Positions 26,834 to 34,882 of a stretch of DNA of 47,412 nt are shown here, piece after piece. The notes below the pieces were generated by a model, which made no database searches, had not been told where the DNA came from, and saw only the letters and a list, made by a program, of their open reading frames with translations. Location of the stretch: positions 1 through 47,412 of the forward strand of contig NZ_LYVF01000193.1 of the NCBI RefSeq assembly GCF_001655685.1, read 5' to 3'. Position numbers and translations under genes: made by a program. Positions within the stretch are counted from its first letter, which is position 1. The number at the start of each line of letters is the position of its first letter. The stretch comes from Desulfotomaculum copahuensis. Lineage in GTDB: Bacteria; Bacillota; Desulfotomaculia; Desulfotomaculales; Desulfovirgulaceae.

Positions 26834-28057
26834 TTATTTTTCCGGCAGGATCAGTGCGTTGCTGACCAGATGATGGATGTGGCTCAAACGGCAATCCAGC
26901 TTGTAATATTTGATGATGTCGTTCAACTGGTCGTAACAGTTATGGCAGGGTGTAACCACAATTTTGGCCCCGGTGGCCTGGATCTGATCGGCTTTTAACT
27001 TGCCCTTGGCCATCCGGTAGGGATAAATATCCTTGCCCATGGCCAGTAGTCCGCCGCCCCCGCCGCAGCAGTAGTTGTACTGCCGGTTGGGCCACATTTC
27101 CACAAAATCGGTGACCACATGGTTTAAAATATAGCGCGGTTCTTCCACAATCCCCTCTTTGCGCACCGAATTGCAGGGGTCGTGGAAGGTGACCCTTTCC
27201 GTGTTTCTGGTTGCATCCACTTTGATCGTGCCGTCTTCAATCCATTTGGCCATCAACTGCAGAATGCTGATCACCGGGTAGTTGTCATGCAGCCAGACCT
27301 TGCGTCCCCACATCTGCGCCCGGGTGGCGTGCCCGCACTCGGTGACCACCACCGCCTTGGCTTTCAAACGTCGGTATTCACCCCGGATGCGTTCCAGCAT
27401 GATGGTGGAAGCTTCGTCATCCCCGCTGAACAGGGCATAGTGGGTGGCGTCCCACCACTGACTGCTGCATGTCCAGCTGGCGCCGGCAGCCCAGAATATT
27501 TTGGCAATGCTTTGCACATCCTGCGGGTAATATTTGATCTCCCGGGGGTCCCATAAGAAAAGGTAATCGGCGCCTTCCTTGTCCACTTCAATCTTGGCGC
27601 CCGGATCCCCCACCTCGGCCTGCAGTTCTTCCTGCATCCAGTCCAGGGTGTCCAGATAATCCTCTTTGGTTACTTCCATCTGGTTGCCGGTGCGGAGCTG
27701 ATTGTCCACTACTTCCTGCAAGAAACCCGGTGATTTGAGCCCGAAGTTGCCGCGGATGGTGCGCACCAGTCCGGCCACATCCACATTCATCGGACAGCTG
27801 AAAGTACAGCGTCCGCACATGGTGCAGGCCCAAATAAAAGTGGAGTTCAACACCTCTTCCCGCATGCCCAGGGCAATCTGGCGTACAAATTTGCGCGGGT
27901 CGGCGTGGTCGTGCACGCCGTTATATGGACAGCCGGCGCTGCACATACCGCAGGTGAGGCAGTTGGAGAGATCCACCGGGTCTTTGTCGGTGCAGAACTT
28001 GGCGATCACTTCATCTTTGAACGAAGGATCCAGTTGCGCGGCCTTTAAGGCTTCCAT
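26834..28057 (-). CDS. HdrD-like (Fe-S)-binding protein, ferredoxin plus CCG domain
   Basis: The 407-residue protein starts with two 4Fe-4S motifs (CLTCGMCSAGCP and CTMCGRCTFSCP, about residues 32-100). It ends with one intact cysteine-rich CCG domain: FHDPCNSVRKE, YNYCCGGGGGL and VVTPCHNCYDQL, the type that binds the noncubane 4Fe-4S cluster in HdrB/HdrD. The first CCG repeat is degenerate (TCSSQWW, VVTECGHATR). It is probably a cytoplasmic electron carrier or membrane-complex partner like the DsrK/TmcB/HdrD proteins of sulfate reducers; the partner and substrate are unknown. GGGAGGAG precedes the ATG at 28057. It is monocistronic and lies behind a structured leader with a terminator. Confidence 0.83.
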   Translation of the reverse strand: MEALKAAQLDPSFKDEVIAKFCTDKDPVDLSNCLTCGMCSAGCPYNGVHDHADPRKFVRQIALGMREEVLNSTFIWACTMCGRCTFSCPMNVDVAGLVRTIRGNFGLKSPGFLQEVVDNQLRTGNQMEVTKEDYLDTLDWMQEELQAEVGDPGAKIEVDKEGADYLFLWDPREIKYYPQDVQSIAKIFWAAGASWTCSSQWWDATHYALFSGDDEASTIMLERIRGEYRRLKAKAVVVTECGHATRAQMWGRKVWLHDNYPVISILQLMAKWIEDGTIKVDATRNTERVTFHDPCNSVRKEGIVEEPRYILNHVVTDFVEMWPNRQYNYCCGGGGGLLAMGKDIYPYRMAKGKLKADQIQATGAKIVVTPCHNCYDQLNDIIKYYKLDCRLSHIHHLVSNALILPEK

Positions 28058-28084
28058 ATAAAAATGCTCCTCCCCTCCGTAAAT

Positions 28085-28129
28085 AAAAAGAGATCCGGCA
28101 GACAGGGTTGACCGGACCCCGCCTGCCCG
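28085..28129 (-). terminator. Intrinsic terminator in the leader of the HdrD-like gene
   Basis: On the minus strand a 14-position stem with one mismatch (arms about 28129-28116 and 28109-28096) is followed by ATCTCTTTTTATTT. It ends only about 30 bases before the start codon at 28057. A terminator in this place must either be regulated or end a separate small RNA made upstream. Confidence 0.8.
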
Positions 28130-28140
28130 CATACAAGGAG

Positions 28141-28282
28141 ACTATCCCGGCCGGTTGCAGCTTAAATCAACCACCGGGGTGGTTAAAGCTCTGAGTCAGA
28201 GCCCGAACCCATGCAAAAGAGCCGGCTTGTCCAGCCCCGCTCCAGCAGGGAAATCCAGTCCTTCCCCACCTTGTTCCGATCT
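28141..28282 (-). ncRNA. Candidate structured RNA upstream of the HdrD-like gene
   Basis: This GC-rich island stands out from AT-rich flanks. On the minus strand it can form GGGAA/TTCCC, a GAGC..GCTC stem enclosing GGCT/AGCC, a GCTCT/AGAGC hairpin, and AACCACC/GGTGGTT nested in AGCTT/AAGCT. The whole second half is closed by GGTT/AACC. The AGAGCTT segment can pair with either neighbour, which gives alternative folds. I recognise no standard riboswitch class. The style recalls the HEARO/omega RNAs of IscB/IsrB elements, but this is only an impression. Strand is inferred from the downstream terminator and gene. Confidence 0.5.
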
Positions 28283-28526
28283 TAATTATTTTACTCTTGC
28301 CAAAAACTTCTGAGCAATGGTCAAATAAAACGACTACATGCGTTTTACGTGCAATATATTGAAATACGAACAAATAATTAGCACTGAGTCCAAATTGCAT
28401 ACTTTCAGAAAAGATAACTGTTCCTAATGCTGTTTTTGAGCTGCAGCCGTGTCAATACCCCACCAGTCACCAACCTGCGAAAACTCCCAAAGCAAATAAA
28501 AATTTTCAGCCGGTCCAGATTTGTAG

Positions 28527-28555
28527 TTGACATACGTCATCTATAGGAATATTAT
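28527..28555 (+). promoter_or_regulatory. Sigma-A promoter for the NifX-MinD cluster
   Basis: A perfect TTGACA at 28527-28532 and TATTAT at 28550-28555 are 17 bases apart. The start of the NifX-like gene is 67 bases further. CTATA and TATAG form a short inverted repeat around the -10, a possible operator, perhaps for the ArsR protein encoded at the end of the cluster (inference). Confidence 0.88.
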
Positions 28556-28621
28556 AGTTTTGAACACCAGTTCACATAGCCAGTCCATTTTTTGTGGCGA
28601 ATTTTAAGGAGGTTTTCTTTC

Positions 28622-29005
28622 ATGCAGGTAGCCGTCTGTGCTCAGGAAGGCAGTCCGGACGCCGCGGTGGATCCGCGCTTCGGCCGCTGCCAGTGTCTGG
28701 TGCTTGTTAACCGGGAGAATAACTACTGGGAGTCCATTGCGAACCCGGGGATAAATTCAAGCGGCGGTGCGGGTATACAAACGGCTCAAACCCTGGTTGA
28801 CCGCCGGGTGGAGGCGGTGCTGGTCGGGCGTATCGGCCCCAAGGCGATGGCTGTATTCCAGCGGGCCGGGATCAAGGTGTTCGGAGGTATTACCGGCACC
28901 GTGCGGGAAAGCATTGATTTGTACCACCGGGGCAAACTGCCCCTGCTGGACGGAGCCAATTCCATCGCCCACGCCGGTATGGGAGGAGGGTTTAAAAAAG
29001 CATGA
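28622..29005 (+). CDS. NifX/NifB-type (dinitrogenase iron-molybdenum cofactor) family protein
   Basis: The 127-residue protein has the NifX-like fold pattern: MQVAVCAQEGSPDAAVDPRFG, GGAGIQTAQTLVDRRVEAVLVG, GPKAMAVFQRAGIKVFGG and a final Gly-rich GMGGGFKKA. Outside nitrogen fixation these proteins are thought to bind Fe-S or Fe-Mo type clusters and occur with MinD-ferredoxin ATPases in anaerobes. AAGGAGG precedes the ATG. It overlaps the next gene by 4 bases. Confidence 0.87.
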   Translation: MQVAVCAQEGSPDAAVDPRFGRCQCLVLVNRENNYWESIANPGINSSGGAGIQTAQTLVDRRVEAVLVGRIGPKAMAVFQRAGIKVFGGITGTVRESIDLYHRGKLPLLDGANSIAHAGMGGGFKKA

Positions 29006-29853
29006 TTGTGGCCGTGGCCAGCGGCAAGGGAGGCACCGGCAAAACCACCGTGGCCGCCAGCCTGGCCCTGGTGGCGGCGGAAAAGGGACCGGTGCAATAC
29101 CTTGACTGCGATGTGGAAGAACCAAATGGTCACCTGCTGCTTCACCCCGCATGGGAGCACAGGCGGGCGGTAACCGTCCCCGTACCGGTGATTGACCGGG
29201 ACAAATGCAATTTTTGCGGAAGATGCGCCCAAATTTGCGCCTTCCATGCCCTGGCCGTGTTACCGGACGAAGTGTTGGTGTTTCCCGAACTCTGCCACGG
29301 TTGCGGTGGCTGTCAATACTTTTGCCCGATGAAAGCAATTACGGAAAACAAACGGGAAATAGGATGCGTGGAAACAGGGCAAAGCGGTGCCATACAGTTC
29401 GTCCACGGTTGTCTACAGGTGGGCGAAGCCATTTGCACACCCTTGATTGGAGCAGTAAAAGAGCAGGCCGCCCCAGGGACGCTGACCATTCTTGACGCTC
29501 CGCCGGGCACATCCTGCCCGGTGATTAAAACGGTGACTAACGCCGGCTTTTGCATACTGGTCACCGAACCGACCCCCTTCGGGCTGCATGATCTGAGACT
29601 GGCGGTCAAGATGGTTAAAAAGCTCGGCATACCTTGCGGAATAATCATCAACCGTTCCGATGGCCAGGATCAACTAATCGTGGAATTCAGCCGGGACATG
29701 CATATCCCTGTCCTCTTCCGCTTGCCGGAAGACCGGATGGTGGCGGAGGGTTATGCCGGCGGTATGCCGGCCGTAACCGTACGGCCGGCGTGGAAGCCGC
29801 TGTTCCAAAACTTACTGGACGGGCTGGAGGCGGGAAAGCAATGCGTGAGTTAG
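29002..29853 (+). CDS. MinD-superfamily P-loop ATPase with inserted 4Fe-4S ferredoxin domain (first copy)
   Basis: The 283-residue protein begins with a deviant Walker A motif ASGKGGTGKTTVAASLAL and the DCDVEEPN switch. It then has two 4Fe-4S motifs (CNFCGRCAQICAF and CHGCGGCQYFCPM), and returns to the ATPase fold with TILDAPPGTSCPV. The closest known architecture is the Mrp/NBP35-related ATPases of anaerobes, which may load or carry Fe-S clusters. The substrate is unknown. It overlaps both neighbours (4 and 13 bases), so the trio is coupled. Confidence 0.88.
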   Translation: MIVAVASGKGGTGKTTVAASLALVAAEKGPVQYLDCDVEEPNGHLLLHPAWEHRRAVTVPVPVIDRDKCNFCGRCAQICAFHALAVLPDEVLVFPELCHGCGGCQYFCPMKAITENKREIGCVETGQSGAIQFVHGCLQVGEAICTPLIGAVKEQAAPGTLTILDAPPGTSCPVIKTVTNAGFCILVTEPTPFGLHDLRLAVKMVKKLGIPCGIIINRSDGQDQLIVEFSRDMHIPVLFRLPEDRMVAEGYAGGMPAVTVRPAWKPLFQNLLDGLEAGKQCVS

Positions 29854-30698
29854 TCGTGCTGAGCGGCAAGGGGGGTACCGGCAAAACAAGCATCTGCGGC
29901 AGCCTGGCCGTACTGGCGGCCAACAAGGTGCTGGCCGATTGCGACGTGGACGCGGCCAATCTGCACTTGCTGCTGGAACCGGAAATAAAATCGTCCTCCC
30001 CTTTTTACGGACTGCCCAAAGCCCAAATAAACGATGATCTGTGCCTGGCCTGCGATTTATGCGCCCACCTCTGCCGTTTCAATGCCATCCGCGGTCAGCG
30101 GGTGCTGACCGGAAATTGCGAGGGATGCGGCGTCTGCTACCACGCCTGCCCTTGCGAGGCTGTCGAAATGCTCCCGCACATTGCCGGCGAACTGCACCTT
30201 TCCAAAACCAGGTACGGACCGCTGGTACACGCCAATCTGGGTGTGGCCGAGGATAACTCGGGCAAACTGGTGGCCGCCGTGCGCAAAAAAGCGCGCCAGG
30301 TGGCTGAAGCGGAAAAAAAGGAATTGATCATCACCGACGGACCGCCCGGGGTCGGCTGCCCGGTGATTTCATGCCTGTCCGGAATAGACCTGGTGCTCGT
30401 GGTCACCGAACCCACCCTTTCCGGCATGCACGACATGGAACGAATGCTGGACCTGGCGGATTTCTTCAACGTAAAAGCAGTGGTCTGCATCAATAAATGG
30501 GATCTGCATCCGGGGAACACGGAAAGTATTGAAGCCTCCTGCCGGCGGCGAGATGTTCCCGTTCCGGTCCGTCTGCCCTATGATCAAATAGTCAAGGAAG
30601 CAGCATGCCGGGCACAACCGGTGGTCCAGTATGGTTCCGGGCCGGTGGTGGACGGAATTGTGGCTTTGTGGGATGAATTACGCACCAGGCTGGTCTAA
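29841..30698 (+). CDS. MinD-superfamily P-loop ATPase with inserted 4Fe-4S ferredoxin domain (second copy)
   Basis: The 285-residue paralogue of the preceding protein has LSGKGGTGKTSICGSLAVLA, DCDVDAANLHLLL, ferredoxin motifs CLACDLCAHLCRF and CEGCGVCYHACPC, then LIITDGPPGVGCPV and a LVVTEPTLSGMHDMER loop. Tandem paralogues of this kind are typical and may act as a heterodimer (inference). The ATG at 29841 has GGAGGCGGG upstream. The frame is open far upstream, but only as the antiphase of the first copy. Confidence 0.88.
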   Translation: MRELVVLSGKGGTGKTSICGSLAVLAANKVLADCDVDAANLHLLLEPEIKSSSPFYGLPKAQINDDLCLACDLCAHLCRFNAIRGQRVLTGNCEGCGVCYHACPCEAVEMLPHIAGELHLSKTRYGPLVHANLGVAEDNSGKLVAAVRKKARQVAEAEKKELIITDGPPGVGCPVISCLSGIDLVLVVTEPTLSGMHDMERMLDLADFFNVKAVVCINKWDLHPGNTESIEASCRRRDVPVPVRLPYDQIVKEAACRAQPVVQYGSGPVVDGIVALWDELRTRLV

Positions 30699-30777
30699 AA
30701 TCAAGCCGGTCAGGCATATTGCGGCGGCGGCTTGATTGAGCGCTCGAAAAAATTAAATCCGGCGGGAGGGAAAGTAA

Positions 30778-31035
30778 ATGCCGATTTATGAATATCGTTG
30801 CCGGGCCTGCGGAGAGGTGACCGAACTGCTCACTGGCGCCGGCAACGCCGGCGAACCGCCCCGCTGCCGGCATTGCGGCAGCGGCGATGTGTTCAGGATT
30901 ATGTCCGCAACTGTAGTGAGAAGCAAGAGCGAAGGCACTTCCTGTTGCCACGGCAACCGGAAGGACAGCTGCACACCGGGTGAATGCTGCGGACATCCAT
31001 GGCCGGCAAACGATGATTATGTCAAACTGCCGTGA
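30778..31035 (+). CDS. FmdB-family zinc ribbon protein with cysteine-rich tail
   Basis: The 85-residue protein starts with the FmdB zinc ribbon, MPIYEYRCRACG followed by RCRHCGSGDVFRI, giving two CxxC knuckles. Its C-terminal third adds six more cysteines (SCCHGNRKDSCTPGECCG), a tail that could bind metal or a cluster. FmdB-like proteins are loosely called regulators, but the function is unproven. GGGAGGG precedes the ATG. Confidence 0.85.
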   Translation: MPIYEYRCRACGEVTELLTGAGNAGEPPRCRHCGSGDVFRIMSATVVRSKSEGTSCCHGNRKDSCTPGECCGHPWPANDDYVKLP

Positions 31036-31327
31036 CGTGCTGTCATGGGAGGAATGTCAACAGGTATCAGAATTTTTGCAGGGATTTTCAAACCCGGTGC
31101 GCTTAAAAGTCCTGTGTACCTTACATGATCATGAAAAAAGCGTGGGGGAAATCGCCGCCCTGCTCAACGCCAAGCCGTCCAATATTTCCCAGCAACTAAA
31201 GATCCTGATGTCCAGGGGTTATGTGAGCAAACGGCGGGAAGAAAGAAATGTTTATTATAGCATACGGAGTAAGGAAATATATGACCTTTTGGAATATTTA
31301 CGGTTACTGGCAAAAGAACAAACATAA
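31013..31327 (+). CDS. ArsR-family winged-helix transcriptional regulator
   Basis: The protein of about 104 residues has the ArsR wing-helix pattern: FSNPVRLKVLCTLHDHEKSVGEIAALLN, then the recognition helix KPSNISQQLKILMSRGYVSKRREERNVYYSI. The usual metal-binding ELCVC motif is absent, so the inducer may be redox or a ligand. The start is uncertain: ATG at 30980, 31013 or 31019, none with a good ribosome site. It overlaps the FmdB-like gene and may regulate the cluster from 28527. Confidence 0.85.
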   Translation: MIMSNCRDVLSWEECQQVSEFLQGFSNPVRLKVLCTLHDHEKSVGEIAALLNAKPSNISQQLKILMSRGYVSKRREERNVYYSIRSKEIYDLLEYLRLLAKEQT

Positions 31328-31331
31328 CGCA

Positions 31332-31373
31332 TTGACAACATCATCGCCCGCACGGGCATACGTCAAATTTTTC
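31332..31373 (+). terminator. Probable terminator of the NifX-MinD-ArsR cluster
   Basis: TTGAC and GTCAA enclose an inner GCCCG/CGGGC hairpin, followed by ATTTTT. The stem is interrupted, so efficiency is uncertain, but the place right after the arsR stop is right. Confidence 0.6.
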
Positions 31374-31383
31374 CGGTACCGGT

Positions 31384-32754
31384 TCACCCAACTATGTTCT
31401 TTTGTTGCGGTAACATGATGGTAAAACTGCTACCCTTGCCCGGTTCACTTTGCACGGTTATTTTACCGCCGTGCGCCTCAACAATGCTCTTGGCCAGGGC
31501 CAACCCCAGACCGAACCCCTTGCCCTGGCCACGGGCCTGGTCCGCCCGGTAGAAGCGCTCAAAGATATGGGCCAGGTCCCCCTGCCCGATTCCCCGTCCG
31601 GTATCGGATACACGCAAAAAGGCCTGTCCTCCCTCCTCCCCCGCTACAAGTTCCACCTTCCCGCCCGGCCGGTTATATTTGATCGCATTATCCACCAGCA
31701 CCCAGATGGCGCGGCGCAGGTAATGCTCATCGGCCTCAACCGGCACGGGGGATGGCGGGTTCATTTCCACGCTTACATCCTTCGCAACAGCCCGGGCTTC
31801 CTGCACCGTTTCGGCGGCCAGTTCGGCCAGATCCAGAGGAGCCGGTTTTAAAGGCGGCCCGGCATCCATGTGGGCCAGCAACAGCAAATCGTTGACCAGT
31901 CTTTCCATCAGCCCGGCCGCCCGGGTGATGGCCTGCACCGATTCGTCTACCACCGCCGGCTCGTTTTTCCCCCAGCGGTTCAATAAATCGGCATAGCTCT
32001 TGATTACCGTCAGCGGAGTGCGCAGATCGTGGGAAGCAGCGGCCACAAATTCCTGCTGGCTGCGGAAACCGCGCTCCAGACGGTCGAGCATCTGGTTGAA
32101 AGTTTCGCCCAGCACGTACAGTTCATCCCGCCCCCCATGCAGGCTGATGCGCCGGCGCAAATCAGAGGTGCTGATTTGCCGGGCCGTGCGGGTCAGACTA
32201 TGCACCGGGCGCAGCGCCGCCCGGGTAATCACCCATCCACCGGCCAGGGCCAGCAACAGCCCGGCCAGAACCAACAACATAAAAACCCGGGCCAGGTCCT
32301 TGAGAAAATCCTCCTCCCGGGTAAGCGGCCGGGCCACCTGTACCAGGGCGCCGCCGGAAAGCCGGCCGCCGGCCAGGTAAACCTCCTCCCCCTGAAAGCG
32401 GGAAAGCACCGGCGGTCCGGCATAACCGGGCGCCAGGGCGGCATTTTTCAAGGCCCAGGAACTGTTCAACACCCGGCCGCCGGAAGAAGTAATCTGCACC
32501 AGCAGCATATTGTTTCCAGTCGCATTGATTAACTCCGGATCATCCAGATCGATATGATTATAGTTGCCCCGGCCGTTGCCTTCCTGTGAAGCGGCCATTT
32601 TCTGCACCGCAGTCACGGCTGACGCCGCCTCCTGGGCCGCCCCGCTGAAGAGCACGTAGCGCATACTCCAGAAGGCGGCCAATCCGCAAATGGCCAGGAT
32701 GGACACCAGTATGGCCGCATACCAGACAGTCAGACGCCAGGTGATCGAGCGCAC
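31384..32754 (-). CDS. Sensor histidine kinase (HAMP, HisKA, HATPase)
   Basis: The 456-residue membrane kinase has an N-terminal helix ([19 protein letters not shown]), an extracytoplasmic sensing segment of about 130 residues, and a second helix ([20 protein letters not shown]). A HAMP domain follows, then the phosphorylated histidine in [20 protein letters not shown] and an ATPase with [23 protein letters not shown] and GFGLGLAL. I start it at the GTG at 32754, with GGGAGGAAG upstream and one base after the regulator stop; the longer open frame is inside the regulator. The signal is unknown. Confidence 0.93.
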   Translation of the reverse strand: MRSITWRLTVWYAAILVSILAICGLAAFWSMRYVLFSGAAQEAASAVTAVQKMAASQEGNGRGNYNHIDLDDPELINATGNNMLLVQITSSGGRVLNSSWALKNAALAPGYAGPPVLSRFQGEEVYLAGGRLSGGALVQVARPLTREEDFLKDLARVFMLLVLAGLLLALAGGWVITRAALRPVHSLTRTARQISTSDLRRRISLHGGRDELYVLGETFNQMLDRLERGFRSQQEFVAAASHDLRTPLTVIKSYADLLNRWGKNEPAVVDESVQAITRAAGLMERLVNDLLLLAHMDAGPPLKPAPLDLAELAAETVQEARAVAKDVSVEMNPPSPVPVEADEHYLRRAIWVLVDNAIKYNRPGGKVELVAGEEGGQAFLRVSDTGRGIGQGDLAHIFERFYRADQARGQGKGFGLGLALAKSIVEAHGGKITVQSEPGKGSSFTIMLPQQKNIVG

Positions 32755-32755
32755 T

Positions 32756-33454
32756 TCAATCTTCCTCCCGCAATGTATAGCCCACACCACGCACCGTGTG
32801 CAGCAAACGGGCGGGGAATGGTTCGTCAATCTTGGCCCGCAGGTAGCGGATGTAAACATCCACCACATTGGTATCCCCGTAATAATCGTATCCCCATACA
32901 TGGTTCAGGATGGTTTCACGGCTCAAAACAATGCCGGTGTTCTCCGCCAGGTAGGCCAGCAGATCGAACTCACGCTTGGTTAGGGAGATGTTTTGCCCGC
33001 CGCGCTCCACCTGACGGGTGTCGTAATGAATTACCAGCCCGCCGGCAATCAGTTTGTTACTGCTTTTGATCGCTGCCGGCGCCCGGCGCAGGCGCGCCCG
33101 GACGCGGGCCAGCAGTTCTTCCGTGGCGAAGGGCTTGGTCAGGTAGTCATCGGCGCCGGCGTCCAGACCTCTCACTTTGTCCGGGGTGGCGCCCCGTGCC
33201 GTGAGCATAATCACGGGCACACCCGAGCATTCCCGGATGCGGCGGCAGACTTCGAAACCATCCAGGCCGGGCAGCATCACATCCAGCAGCACCAGATCCC
33301 AGCATTCCCCTGCTATCCGGTCCACCGCCTCGCGGCCGTCGGCGGCCACTTCCACCCGGTATCCTTCATGACCGAGTTCCAATTGCAGGAAGCGGGCCAG
33401 ACTGCTTTCATCCTCCACCACCAGGATACGCGGCTTGTCCTGTTCAACACACAT
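32756..33454 (-). CDS. OmpR/PhoB-family response regulator
   Basis: The 232-residue protein has a receiver domain ([15 protein letters not shown], phosphorylated D58 in [15 protein letters not shown], then VIMLTARG and YLTKPF) and a winged-helix DNA-binding domain ([17 protein letters not shown], then [11 protein letters not shown] and [12 protein letters not shown]). It pairs with the downstream kinase. GGGGTGA precedes the ATG. A regular array of six half-sites lies directly upstream, which suggests autoregulation. Confidence 0.96.
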   Translation of the reverse strand: MCVEQDKPRILVVEDESSLARFLQLELGHEGYRVEVAADGREAVDRIAGECWDLVLLDVMLPGLDGFEVCRRIRECSGVPVIMLTARGATPDKVRGLDAGADDYLTKPFATEELLARVRARLRRAPAAIKSSNKLIAGGLVIHYDTRQVERGGQNISLTKREFDLLAYLAENTGIVLSRETILNHVWGYDYYGDTNVVDVYIRYLRAKIDEPFPARLLHTVRGVGYTLREED

Positions 33455-33472
33455 ACCAGTTCACCCCGTTTT

Positions 33473-33548
33473 ATTTTACACCACCTTCATTAAGGCTTCC
33501 TTAAAAATTTCTAATCCGGTTCTAATGCCTGTCTAAGGCATTCTTAAT
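33473..33548 (-). promoter_or_regulatory. Six direct half-sites at 11-bp spacing before the response regulator promoter
   Basis: Written on the plus strand, six 7-mers of the form TNNNTAA end with TAA at 33491, 33502, 33512, 33523, 33534 and 33545, so the steps are 11, 10, 11, 11 and 11 bases. On the minus strand an extended -10 (TGTAAAAT, 33480-33473) lies just downstream. There is no good -35; the place where it would be (about 33501-33496) is covered by the array. This is the layout of PhoB/OmpR-type activated promoters. Confidence 0.75.
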
Positions 33549-33939
33549 CCCGGTCTGTTATGTTAACATTGCCGGCCGGAAAAGCGGCCCTTCAGACGGA
33601 GCGCTCTCCCACCACCGGCCGTTATACCACTTTGCAGTTATCTGCCAGGGCTTCCGCCAGCCGCTCTTTGTGAGTGGTTGAGAGCAGGTGGTTGGACTGC
33701 CTCCTCGCTATCCCCGATCAGGGGTTGAAATATAGAATGGCACCTCCTGTGAACAGGAGGTGCCGATTTTTTCCATTTGGCAGCATTGAAAACCTGCGGT
33801 TTTGCACCACCGGATGAAAGAGACGCCGTCCGGATTAGAAAGCCCCGCTTTTTGTCCGGAGTAGTTTCTTCCATATACCGTTTTGCCCGGGGTTGCCGGC
33901 TCGCCGGGATGATTTCAGGGCCATGCTGTTTTTTTAAAA
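33549..33939. other. Intergenic interval between the regulator promoter and the cobalamin-binding-like gene
   Basis: The 391 bp contain a strong rightward terminator (33739-33772) but no rightward gene before it. On the minus strand a frame read down to a stop near 33630 ends with SNHLLSTTHKERLAEALA then DNCKVV. This reads like the end of a real protein but has no start and is probably a gene remnant. A 78-codon leftward open frame at 33638-33874 runs through the terminator stem and has no ribosome site; I do not support it. Confidence 0.4.
33739..33772 (+). terminator. Orphan rightward intrinsic terminator
   Basis: A perfect 11-bp stem (GGCACCTCCTG and CAGGAGGTGCC with loop TGAA) is followed by GATTTTTT on the plus strand. 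No rightward coding region precedes it back to the regulator promoter, so it may end a small RNA or a lost gene. Confidence 0.85.
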
Positions 33940-34743
33940 TTACGAATTAATAAGTTCACTTAGTTTCTCCATCCCCTCCACCATCCGCGGACCGGGGCGG
34001 CAAACGTAGTGACAGGGCATGGGATAAACATGGTGCGCCTTAACAGCCCGCACACTGGCCAACTGCGGGTAGTCATAAAGTTCCTCCACATTACGGTGAC
34101 AGGGTGGTTTTTCCAGTTTGCACCCCGGGCACCTTTTCCGCCGGGGCTGCCCCGGTGTGTGTCCGCAGGCCAGGATGATTTCCGGATCATAATTGACCAC
34201 ATCTTCCCAATCGATAAAAGCGAACGGTTCACCAGCGGCAACTGTCATCATGCCGGCTCCGGCGGTGTACAGGGCGTCATACTGGCAGGAACCCGGCCCG
34301 GGGGTGGTCAAGGGATCCCCGCCCATCAGGAAAAGCACCGCCGGTCTGTCTTTACCGGACGTCTTCGCCTTGACTGCATCCACCCTTGCGCGCAGCGCAG
34401 CCACTACCTGCCGGCCGGTTGACTCAGTTCCGGCCAGTCCCGCAATTTCCTTCATGCCGTCCAGCAGCTGTTCTACAGTGGACGGGGAAAATTCAAAGAC
34501 GTTGACTCCGGCCTCCCGCAGTTCCGCCGTCACCTGACGGTGCACCGGACCGCCGGCCAGCACCAGATCCGGCTTGAGGGCAATTATTTCCGTCGGCTCC
34601 GGACGGGCGAAATGACCCACCCGCGGTTTGTCGGCCACTGCCGGTGGAAAGTCGCAGTGTCCGGTCACACCAACCACCTGCTCACCCAAACCGAGGGTGA
34701 AAAGGATTTCTGTGTGCGCCGGGACCAGTGAGACAATACGCAT
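33940..34743 (-). CDS. Cobalamin-binding-like periplasmic-binding-fold protein, cysteine-rich, without signal peptide
   Basis: The 267-residue protein has the BtuF-type fold: MRIVSLVPAHTEILFTLGLG, GHCDFPP, EIIALKPDLVLAGG, then VNYDPEIILACGH and a closing RPGPRMVEGMEKL. It starts directly at the first strand with no signal peptide or lipobox, so it looks cytoplasmic. Between the last two strands it has a cysteine-rich insert (CGH, RCPGCKLEKPPCH) plus PMPCHYVC, a potential metal or cluster site. No transporter genes flank it. Cobalamin is the usual family ligand; here this is inference. GGGGTG precedes the ATG. Confidence 0.75.
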   Translation of the reverse strand: MRIVSLVPAHTEILFTLGLGEQVVGVTGHCDFPPAVADKPRVGHFARPEPTEIIALKPDLVLAGGPVHRQVTAELREAGVNVFEFSPSTVEQLLDGMKEIAGLAGTESTGRQVVAALRARVDAVKAKTSGKDRPAVLFLMGGDPLTTPGPGSCQYDALYTAGAGMMTVAAGEPFAFIDWEDVVNYDPEIILACGHTPGQPRRKRCPGCKLEKPPCHRNVEELYDYPQLASVRAVKAHHVYPMPCHYVCRPGPRMVEGMEKLSELINS

Positions 34744-34882
34744 AAAAACACACCCCAATGCTAAAATTTGTGCAGGGTAACATTGAAAGTCAAGGGCCGG
34801 CTGAAAAAGCAGCCGCCTGCTCTTTTGCCGGTTGCTCACGTACCGGAACCTGTATCCATTCGCTGAAACTGCAGGTGAAAAA

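Noticed and set aside
28167-28400. 77-codon leftward frame before the HdrD-like gene
   Set aside because: It runs through the structured RNA island and AT-rich DNA, with no start signal and unlikely composition.
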